A stretch of DNA of 10,257 nt from JBKPFU01 sp046728975 (GTDB lineage: Bacteria; Actinomycetota; Thermoleophilia; Gaiellales; Gaiellaceae). Each line of letters starts with the position of its first letter. Position 1 is the stretch's first letter. The position numbers and the translations under genes are program-made. The stretch is taken from the NCBI GenBank assembly GCA_046728975.1, contig JBKPFU010000117.1, positions 1-10,257 on the forward strand. Reading direction: 5' to 3'. Positions 1-10,257 of this stretch are shown here, one piece after another. The notes below the pieces were generated by a model. That model saw nothing but the letters and a program-made list of their open reading frames with translations. It did not search any database and was not told where the DNA came from.

Positions 1-578
1 AGCTCGAGGATCTTGGGCGTCCAGTCCGGGTCGCCCTCGAGTGCCTTCAGTGCCGAGACATGGACGATCGGGATCTCGTCGCCCGGGAACTCGTAGTTCG
101 TGAGGAGCTCGCGCACCTCCATCTCCACGAGCTCGAGCAGCTCGGGGTCGTCGACCATGTCCGCCTTGTTCAGGGCGACAACCATGGCCGGCACCTCGAC
201 CTGCCGCGCGAGCAGGATGTGCTCCCGCGTCTGCGGCATCGGGCCGTCGGCGGCCGAGACCACGAGGATCGCGCCGTCCATCTGGGCGGCACCCGTGATC
301 ATGTTCTTGATGTAATCGGCGTGGCCGGGACAGTCGACGTGCGCGTAGTGGCGGTTCTCGGTCTCGTACTCGACGTGCGACGTGTTGATCGTGATGCCGC
401 GCTGCTTCTCCTCGGGCGCGTTGTCGATCGAGTCGAAGTCGCGCATCTGCGTGTTCGTGCCCTGCTCGGCGAGAACCTTCGTGATCGCGGCCGTCAGCGT
501 CGTCTTGCCGTGGTCGATGTGACCGATCGTGCCAACGTTGACGTGCGGCTTCGTGCGCTCGAACTTCTGCTTAGCCAT
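1..578 (-). CDS. tuf: Elongation factor Tu (EF-Tu), 3' end cut off by the window edge
   Basis: Cytoplasmic GTPase that carries aminoacyl-tRNA to the ribosomal A site. About 192 codons are visible, covering nearly all of the G domain; domains 2 and 3 lie beyond the left edge. The start is ATG at 576-578 (MAKQKFERTKPHVNVGTIGH), with GGAGG four bases upstream. Visible GTPase motifs in order are GHIDHGKTT (P-loop, residues 19-27), RGITIN (switch I), DCPGHADY (G3, with the catalytic His of PGH), NKADMV (G4) and SALK (G5). All are intact. The gene begins 12 nt after the fusA stop codon, so it is the last visible member of the rpsL-rpsG-fusA-tuf operon and is probably co-transcribed with it. Nothing in the visible part looks unusual. 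Identification is certain; whether the genome has a second tuf copy cannot be seen here. Confidence 0.98.
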   Translation of the reverse strand, partial: MAKQKFERTKPHVNVGTIGHIDHGKTTLTAAITKVLAEQGTNTQMRDFDSIDNAPEEKQRGITINTSHVEYETENRHYAHVDCPGHADYIKNMITGAAQMDGAILVVSAADGPMPQTREHILLARQVEVPAMVVALNKADMVDDPELLELVEMEVRELLTNYEFPGDEIPIVHVSALKALEGDPDWTPKILE

Positions 579-590
579 TACTCCTCCGTG

Positions 591-2684
<2,094 letters not shown>

Positions 2685-2686
2685 GA

Positions 2687-3157
2687 CTACCACCTGTAAT
2701 GCGCAAAGGCCTTGTTCGCCTGCGCCATTCGGTAGAGGTCGTCCTTGCGCTTGAACGCGCCGCCCTGCTGGTTGAGCGCGTCGAGGAGCTCGGCGGCCAG
2801 CTTCTGGTGCATGCCCTTCTCGCGCCGCTCGCGCGCGAACTGGACGATCCAGCGGATCGCGAGCGTGCGTGCGCGCCGCTGAGGCACCTCGACGGGGACC
2901 TGGTAGTTCGCGCCGCCGACGCGCCGGGAGCGAACCTCGAGAACCGGCGTGACCGACTTGATCGCCTGCTCGAGCACCTCGAGCGGCGGCTTGCCGGTCC
3001 GCTCGCCGACGAGCGCCAGGGCGTCGTAGACGATCTTCTCGGCAATCGACTTCTTTCCGTCCGTCATCACGCGATTGACGAGCTGCGTCACGAGGCGTGA
3101 CTCATGGACTGAATCCGGCTCGAGCGGCCGGGGCTGGATGGCGGTTCGCCTTGGCAT
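2687..3157 (-). CDS. rpsG: 30S ribosomal protein S7
   Basis: Small-subunit assembly protein that nucleates folding of the 16S rRNA 3' major domain and lines the E site. It is 156 residues, the normal bacterial length, starting MPRRTAIQPRPLEPDSVHES and ending AFAHYRW. Family hallmarks are visible: the helix with VNRVMTDGKKSIAEKIVYDA, the beta-hairpin stretch RRVGGANYQVPVEV, then RRARTLAIRWIV and the GGAFKRKDDLYRMAQANKAFAHYRW tail segment that contacts the E-site region. The ATG at 3155-3157 shares one base with the rpsL stop (TAATG), and GGGGA lies five bases before it within rpsL. In E. coli S7 represses the str operon by binding the rpsL-rpsG intercistronic RNA. No such spacer exists here, so any feedback must use another site. 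Confidence 0.98.
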   Translation of the reverse strand: MPRRTAIQPRPLEPDSVHESRLVTQLVNRVMTDGKKSIAEKIVYDALALVGERTGKPPLEVLEQAIKSVTPVLEVRSRRVGGANYQVPVEVPQRRARTLAIRWIVQFARERREKGMHQKLAAELLDALNQQGGAFKRKDDLYRMAQANKAFAHYRW

Positions 3158-3528
3158 TAGCTTCCCCGCTTCGCGCCGTACTTCGAGCGTCCCTGCCGGC
3201 GGTCCGAGACCCCGGCGGTGTCGAGCGCAGCCCTGATCACCTTGTAGCGGATGCCCGGGAGATCACGCACGCGGCCGCCACGAATCAGGACGACCGAGTG
3301 CTCCTGCAGGTTGTGCCCCTCGCCGGGGATGTAGGTCGTGACTTCCATGCCGTTGGTCAGGCGGACGCGCGCGACCTTCCGAAGCGCCGAGTTCGGCTTC
3401 TTCGGCGTCGTCGTGTAGACGCGCGTGCAGACGCCACGCTTCTGCGGCGCGCCGCGAAGCGCAGGGGTCTTCCGCTTCGCCTTTGGGGCGGCGCGACCCT
3501 TTCTGACGAGTTGGTTCACGGTCGGCAT
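3157..3528 (-). CDS. rpsL: 30S ribosomal protein S12, with Arg at position 88
   Basis: Decoding-centre protein that shapes tRNA selection accuracy and is the classic site of streptomycin-resistance mutations. It is 123 residues starting MPTVNQLVRKGR, a standard S12 N-terminus. Conserved blocks are visible: KRGVCTRVYTTTPKKPNSALRK (K43 kept, codon 3400-3402), YIPGEGHNLQEHSVVLIRGGRVRDLPG and the SKYGAKR tail. The unusual residue is R88 (codon CGT on the minus strand, 3265-3267), where E. coli and M. tuberculosis have K88. D89, the methylthiolation target in bacteria that have RimO, is kept. The ATG at 3526-3528 has an odd ribosome binding context: GGAGA ends 12 bases upstream, and a weaker AAGG is only three bases away. 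It is the first gene of the str operon, preceded by a promoter and a structured leader at 3529-3629. Confidence 0.98.
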   Translation of the reverse strand: MPTVNQLVRKGRAAPKAKRKTPALRGAPQKRGVCTRVYTTTPKKPNSALRKVARVRLTNGMEVTTYIPGEGHNLQEHSVVLIRGGRVRDLPGIRYKVIRAALDTAGVSDRRQGRSKYGAKRGS

Positions 3529-3543
3529 GAGCCTTGGAAATCT

Positions 3544-3562
3544 CCTTTGGACACAGCAAAGG
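3544..3562 (-). promoter_or_regulatory. Possible helix masking the rpsL ribosome binding site
   Basis: In the minus-strand RNA CCUUUG (3562-3557) can pair with CAAAGG (3549-3544) across a seven-base loop. The second arm overlaps the start of the AAAGGAGA Shine-Dalgarno sequence of rpsL. The first arm shares two bases (3561-3562) with the 3' arm of the larger upstream hairpin, so the two helices compete at their edge. Six pairs with two A/U-rich steps is modest, so this is only a candidate. Confidence 0.3.
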
Positions 3563-3591
3563 CTGGCGAGGGGGCAGACCCCCTGCCAACC
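3561..3591 (-). promoter_or_regulatory. Strong hairpin at the 5' end of the predicted rpsL leader
   Basis: On the minus-strand RNA, bases 3591-3585 pair with 3567-3561 (7 pairs, one of them G-U). Bases 3584-3579 pair with 3569-3574 (A-U plus five G-C). There is a one-base bulge at 3568 and a four-base UCUG loop. It would begin within about three bases of the predicted transcript start. The 3' arm is followed by only three U residues, so it does not look like an intrinsic terminator. Possible roles are mRNA 5'-end stabilisation or regulation of the operon. Confidence 0.55.
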
Positions 3592-3599
3592 GGCGATGA

Positions 3600-3629
3600 A
3601 GGGTAGCGAATATCCGCGAGGCCCGTCAA
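3600..3629 (-). promoter_or_regulatory. Predicted sigma-70-type promoter of the str operon
   Basis: Read on the minus strand, TTGACG (3624-3629) is followed after 18 bases by TACCCT (3600-3605), which fits the housekeeping pattern TTGACA/TANNNT. Transcription would start near the G at 3594, giving a leader of about 66 nt before the rpsL ATG. The region upstream (3695-3725) is distinctly AT-rich for this genome, as expected for promoter DNA. This is sequence match only; no start site is proven. Confidence 0.6.
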
Positions 3630-3823
3630 ACGCCGCAAACCCGCATCAGAATTCGGGTTCGGGCGTCTCCCAGACCCCGTTTTGCGCCCTCTCGCCGACA
3701 ATCTTTACCGTTTACAAACCATAGCTAGGCGCCCGAAACGCATCTACAGTGAGACGGGAACCCGGGCGTCCGCCCTGCGGCAAGAGCGGATGAGCCGGAA
3801 ACCAGGAGGAGCGGGCTAGGGAG

Positions 3824-4975
3824 TTGGAGATCGTCGGCGTGGCGACCGTTTGGTATTCCGTCGGGGCGGCGGCGTGCGCGCTCGTTCTGCTGCTGCTCGT
3901 CGTTTGGCTCGTCCGGCAGCGCCGAACGAGCGACCGGAAGATCGCGGGCCTCGTCGGAGAAATGAACACGCGGATGGAGTCGATGGTGCGCGAGCTCACC
4001 GACGCGATCGAGCGCGCGCAGGAAGAGGGCCGGCGCAACCGGATCCTTGGCGAGCTCGCCGGCTCGATCGACCTCGACGAGGTGCTGACGCGGACGCTCG
4101 AAGCCGCGGGTGCGATCCCCGGCGTCGATGCCGCACTCGTCACGATCGACGACGGCGGCGACGAGAAGCCGATGGTGGCCACGCTCGGGCTTTCGGTCGA
4201 GGAGGCGCAAAAGCAGGTCGCCGCTGGGCCCCGTAACGGCGGCGACGCCCGCGCGGTCGTGATCTCGTACGAGTACCCGCCCGCGCCGGCGCAGAACGAT
4301 TTCGTACACGGAGGGCTCGCGGTGCCCGTTCCCGGCGGGACAGGCCCAATTGGCTTCCTGACCGTCTTCACGCGCTCCGACTCGCGTTCGTTCGTCGACG
4401 ACGAGATCCACGAGCTCGAGGAGCTCGCGCGCCGCGCCGGGCCGGCGATCGAGAACGCACGCCGCTTCCGCGAAGCGAGGCAACTCGCCGACCTGGACGC
4501 GCTCACGGGACTGCACAACCGCCGCTACTTCCACGAGACGCTTGCGCGCGAAGTCTCGCGTGCCCAGCGGTACGACCGCCGGCTCGCACTGATCGTGTTC
4601 GACCTCGACGACTTCAAGGCCATCAACGACCGCATCGGGCATCTCGCCGGCGACGCCGTGCTGGCCGAGGCGGCCGAGCGGGTACGCGACGTCGTCCGCT
4701 CCGCCGACATCGCCTGCCGAGTCGGCGGCGACGAGTTCGCGGTGATCATGCCCGAGTCCTCACGCTCCGACGCCGACCAGCTCTACCGTCGGCTGCAGGA
4801 GGCCGTTTCCGCCCGACCCGCCGCGAAAGCGGGCCGCCTCTCGCTGTCCGCCGGGATCGCGGAGCTTCAGCCGGGCGAGCATCCGAACGCGTTCTTCGAA
4901 CGCGCCGATGAGGCGCTCTATCGCGCCAAAGAGTCAGGTAAGGCTCAGGTCGTCTCGGCCGAGGCCGCGGGTTAG
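3824..4975 (+). CDS. Membrane-anchored GAF-GGDEF diguanylate cyclase
   Basis: Predicted to make cyclic di-GMP from two GTP at the cytoplasmic membrane. It has 383 residues from the TTG at 3824. A GTG at 3839, with GGAG nine bases upstream, is an alternative start that loses five residues. Order of parts: one membrane helix (about 12-31, SVGAAACALVLLLLVVWLV), a charged coiled-coil-like linker (35-72), a divergent GAF-like sensor domain (about 72-215), then the GGDEF domain (about 222-378). The GGDEF domain has DALTGLHNRR at 225, DLDDFK at 260 (metal-binding Asp), intact GGDEF at 301-305, and an RxxD inhibitory site (RSAD, 292-295) exactly five residues before it. So the enzyme looks active and product-inhibited. 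The GAF ligand is unknown and its assignment rests on fold-like pattern only. It runs divergently from the str operon and converges on the exported-protein gene, and has no operon partner in view. Confidence 0.93.
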   Translation: MEIVGVATVWYSVGAAACALVLLLLVVWLVRQRRTSDRKIAGLVGEMNTRMESMVRELTDAIERAQEEGRRNRILGELAGSIDLDEVLTRTLEAAGAIPGVDAALVTIDDGGDEKPMVATLGLSVEEAQKQVAAGPRNGGDARAVVISYEYPPAPAQNDFVHGGLAVPVPGGTGPIGFLTVFTRSDSRSFVDDEIHELEELARRAGPAIENARRFREARQLADLDALTGLHNRRYFHETLAREVSRAQRYDRRLALIVFDLDDFKAINDRIGHLAGDAVLAEAAERVRDVVRSADIACRVGGDEFAVIMPESSRSDADQLYRRLQEAVSARPAAKAGRLSLSAGIAELQPGEHPNAFFERADEALYRAKESGKAQVVSAEAAG

Positions 4976-6828
4976 CGAAGCCGCGCGATCGTCTCCGAGC
5001 CGGACCCGGCGTCCAGGGCGAGAAACGGCAGGTAGTCCGTCAGGGGGACGGAATCGACCGCGGGCAGCTGGTCGCGCCAGCAGATCGTGTGGGCTTGCTG
5101 CCGGTCGGCAGCGTCGAGCAGCCAGCGCTGATAGGCGGCCTCGCGGCGGAGCCCGACCAACGCGGCGACGATTGCCGGGCGCGCCCGCGAGAGCGGAAGG
5201 GCGCCGAGGGGTATGACCGGCCCGAACGCGCGTACCTTGTACGTGCCGACCATCGTGCGCATCTTCACCCGTCTGCCGGCGGGAACGCCGAAGACCTGTG
5301 GCGGCGCGACAGACTCGAGTGCGAAGCCGCGGCTCCGGCGACCGAGCCACGTCGGCCGTGGCGAGACCTGCACGAGACGCGCCGATGCGCCGGCGTAGGT
5401 GTCGTAGTAGGAGCGGATTTCCGCTGCCGAGGGGCTGCCGACCCGGATCCGGGCCTGGATCTCCGCTCTGCGCAGCTCGTCCGCGATCACGCCACGAGCG
5501 GTCCCCACGCCTGCTCCCGCCCTGCGCAGCGCCCCCACGTAGGCGGCGCGGCTGCCGCCGAAGCGAAGAGCGATCAGTGCCCGCTCTGCGGCGGCGATGC
5601 GTTTCGAGGAGAGGCGGGCGTAGAGACCGGCCACGGTGCGCGAGTACGCGGCCGAGAAGGCGGCCTGCTCGTCGTGGGTGATGGCGGCGATCCCATTGAT
5701 CGCACCGGCATACACGGGGGAGCCGCTGACGGTGCAGCGGGCGCCGCGCGGGAAAATCAGCTGTCCCTGAGTCCGCGAGACGTTGAACTGCGGCCCCGCC
5801 GCCGCAGGGGCGTCGCAAAGGTTCGGGTTTCGCGTCCAGAGGTAGACGCACGCGTTGACGGGTTTGTTCGGGTCGTTCTCGCCCTTCGACCAGACCCCCC
5901 AACCCCAGGACCAGATGTGGGCGAGCTTAAGCTCGCCTGCGACCTGCCGGGCGGCCAGCACCTGCCATTTCGTCACCTGGTACCAGCGCTGCGCGCCGAG
6001 ACCTTCGCGGCCGCCGGAGCCACGCGTCGTCTGGAACCCGAGCATCAGGCCGATCTTCGAAGGCGGAATGCCCAGCGAGATGAAGTCGAGCGCGCCCGCG
6101 CGGAAGTACTGACGCAGCGAGCGGCTCCCCAGGACGACGCCTTGCTTGTAAACGCGCGGCGCCGGGAGGTACACCTCACGGACGATGTCAGCGACCTGCG
6201 CGACGGCGCGCCACCAGTTCGCAGCCTCGTCGCCGGTGTACGGCTCGCTGTTCACGAGCAGGACAGGGCGAGCGCCGCGGCGCGCCATCGTCCGCAAGAA
6301 GCTGAGGACGTTCGCGCGATACTGCGCGTTGCTCGGGCTCCACGGCGTCACCGTGGCGGCTCCGTTCAACTCGTTCTCGACGATCATCGTGTTCGGGCAG
6401 TCCATCGCCTCGGCCGCGTACTCGTAGAGGCGATTCGCGCGATCGACGACGAGCGCCGGGTCGACCGGCTCCGCCGGGGTGCCGATCCGCCGGTTGAAGT
6501 TCATGTCCCAGTAGAGCGTCTTCGCTCCCCGGGCCCGCAGCTGCGGCGGGAAGATGAAGTTCGCCGCCGCGGCGACCACGCCGGGCCGGGCAAAAAGCTC
6601 CCAGAACGGGACGGAGCCGTCGGCGAAGTCGACCCACATCGGCTTCGTCGACGGCAGCCCGCACGGGGCCGCGGCCGGCGCGGCAGTGGCCTCGGTCGCG
6701 GTATCCGGCCGGATCGCGCCGGCACACGCCAACGCCGCAACCGCGCCCAGGACCAGGACGACCCGCCTCACTCGTCCCGCGAAAAATGCAGTTCGCTTAC
6801 GCGTTGCATTTTTCGCAGAGGAACTCAC
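4972..6828 (-). CDS. Exported protein: TIM-barrel-like domain plus SurA/parvulin-like C-terminal region
   Basis: Function not recognised. I place the start at GTG 6826-6828 (618 residues) because GGAGG lies five bases upstream. A GTG at 6847-6849 would add seven residues, and a GTG at 6769-6771 would still leave a signal peptide. The N-terminus is basic (RKRTAFFAGRVRR), then a hydrophobic stretch about 23-36 with likely signal peptidase I cleavage near A36 or A38. Residues about 45-330 look like a glycoside-hydrolase-type TIM barrel: LYWDMNFNRR, ENELNG with an Asn-Glu pair (N152-E153), and HIWSWGWGVW at 304. No second catalytic Glu is obvious. Residues about 370-600 resemble SurA-type foldases: helices with ADELRRAEIQARI, then SAAEIRSYYDTY, a short parvulin-like stretch with AFGPV, and a final REAAYQRWLLDAADR helix. 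The parvulin active-site His (RHILV-like) is replaced by RLVQV. Six cysteines remain after the signal peptide. It begins 45 nt after rpoC and could be read through from it. Confidence 0.75.
   Translation of the reverse strand: MSSSAKNATRKRTAFFAGRVRRVVLVLGAVAALACAGAIRPDTATEATAAPAAAPCGLPSTKPMWVDFADGSVPFWELFARPGVVAAAANFIFPPQLRARGAKTLYWDMNFNRRIGTPAEPVDPALVVDRANRLYEYAAEAMDCPNTMIVENELNGAATVTPWSPSNAQYRANVLSFLRTMARRGARPVLLVNSEPYTGDEAANWWRAVAQVADIVREVYLPAPRVYKQGVVLGSRSLRQYFRAGALDFISLGIPPSKIGLMLGFQTTRGSGGREGLGAQRWYQVTKWQVLAARQVAGELKLAHIWSWGWGVWSKGENDPNKPVNACVYLWTRNPNLCDAPAAAGPQFNVSRTQGQLIFPRGARCTVSGSPVYAGAINGIAAITHDEQAAFSAAYSRTVAGLYARLSSKRIAAAERALIALRFGGSRAAYVGALRRAGAGVGTARGVIADELRRAEIQARIRVGSPSAAEIRSYYDTYAGASARLVQVSPRPTWLGRRSRGFALESVAPPQVFGVPAGRRVKMRTMVGTYKVRAFGPVIPLGALPLSRARPAIVAALVGLRREAAYQRWLLDAADRQQAHTICWRDQLPAVDSVPLTDYLPFLALDAGSGSETIARLR
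6779..6816 (-). repeat. Perfect 12-bp inverted repeat downstream of rpoC, inside the start of the next gene
   Basis: Bases 6779-6790 (GCGAAAAATGCA) are the exact reverse complement of 6805-6816, with 14 bases between. In minus-strand RNA the interior adds three more pairs, CGC/GCG, closed by a GUAA (GNRA-type) loop. The plus-strand RNA would have a less favourable UUAC loop, so the minus strand is the likely acting one. It starts 58 bases after the rpoC stop and covers codons 5-17 of the downstream gene. The run of five U lies inside the 3' arm and is followed by CGCGGG, so it is an imperfect intrinsic terminator at best. Confidence 0.7.
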
Positions 6829-6830
6829 CG

Positions 6831-6840
6831 CTCCCTCCGG
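6831..6840 (-). promoter_or_regulatory. Shine-Dalgarno sequence deciding the start of the exported protein
   Basis: On the minus strand GGAGG (6834-6838) stands five bases before GTG 6826-6828. The other in-frame candidates, GTG 6847-6849 and GTG 6769-6771, lack such a sequence. This sets the start used for the gene and places the hairpin at 6779-6816 inside the coding region. Confidence 0.65.
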
Positions 6841-6873
6841 CCCCCGCACAGGCCTAACTGTTTAGCAGTAGTT

Positions 6874-10257
<3,384 letters not shown>

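Larger units (their letters stand above)
3529..3823. other. Divergent intergenic region between rpsL and the diguanylate cyclase gene
   Basis: About 295 bases without a gene. Its left part holds the str leader and promoter (minus strand). The middle, 3695-3725, is AT-rich. For the plus-strand gene two weak promoter candidates are visible: TTGCGC (3682-3687), 18 bases, TACCGT (3706-3711); and a lone -10-like TACAGT at 3745-3750 without a good -35. The stretch 3751-3790 is GC-rich with small inverted repeats such as GGGC-GTCC-GCCC. I do not recognise a known riboswitch class. AGGAGGA at 3804-3810 is the strongest Shine-Dalgarno-like sequence before the cyclase gene. Confidence 0.45.

Noticed and set aside
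3561..3591. The str leader hairpin as an intrinsic terminator.
   Set aside because: Only three U residues follow on the minus strand and no U-run on the plus strand. It lies between a good promoter and rpsL, so a leader role is more likely.
3741..3823. The folded GC-rich leader of the cyclase gene as a riboswitch (it has a GGGAACCCGG stretch loosely like cobalamin switches, and a c-di-GMP switch would make sense).
   Set aside because: The diagnostic conserved boxes of cobalamin, GEMM and other classes I can recall are not present, and the small stems are expected at this GC content.
6720..6770. Exported protein as a lipoprotein (AALACAGA at the end of the hydrophobic stretch).
   Set aside because: A lipobox needs Leu at -3; here -3 is Ala and Leu is at -2. 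Ordinary signal peptidase I cleavage fits better. The paired Arg residues also do not form a clear twin-arginine motif with the usual following residues.

Overview
The window is a high-GC bacterial chromosome segment carrying core transcription and translation genes. Nearly everything lies on the minus strand. From right to left it holds: most of rpoC (RNA polymerase beta', N-terminus beyond the window), an exported protein of unknown function, a diguanylate cyclase on the plus strand, and then the str operon rpsL-rpsG-fusA-tuf (tuf cut by the left edge). The beta' sequence is of the actinobacterial type: no large insertion in the trigger loop, and close agreement with mycobacterial beta' as I recall it. 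Together with the GC content and GTG/TTG starts this suggests Actinomycetota, perhaps a deep lineage such as Thermoleophilia. That placement is inference from memory; no search was possible.

Layout. 1-578: 5' part of tuf. 591-2684: fusA. 2687-3157: rpsG. 3157-3528: rpsL. These four are packed with gaps or overlaps of 12 nt or less and clearly form one transcription unit. 3529-3823 is the only long gene-free stretch. It is a divergent control region with a good promoter for the str operon (TTGACG, 18 nt, TACCCT), a strongly folded 5' leader, and weaker promoter candidates for the plus-strand gene. 3824-4975: membrane-anchored GAF-GGDEF protein with an intact active site and an intact inhibitory site. 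4972-6828: secreted protein with a TIM-barrel-like N-terminal half and a C-terminal half resembling a worn-down SurA/parvulin chaperone. Its stop codon interlocks with that of the cyclase. 6874-10257: rpoC, catalytic core and C-terminus complete.

How it fits together. EF-Tu, EF-G, S7 and S12 serve the ribosome and beta' serves RNA polymerase. The usual rpoBC to rpsL run is interrupted here by an accessory pair: a c-di-GMP synthase and an envelope or exported protein.

Points most worth a second look: a natural arginine at S12 position 88 (the K88R streptomycin-resistance substitution), a perfect 12-bp hairpin just after rpoC, the TIM-barrel/SurA-like architecture, the structured str leader, and an insertion of about 30 residues in beta'. 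I see no mobile element, CRISPR array, tRNA or rRNA, and no convincing undescribed multi-gene system.
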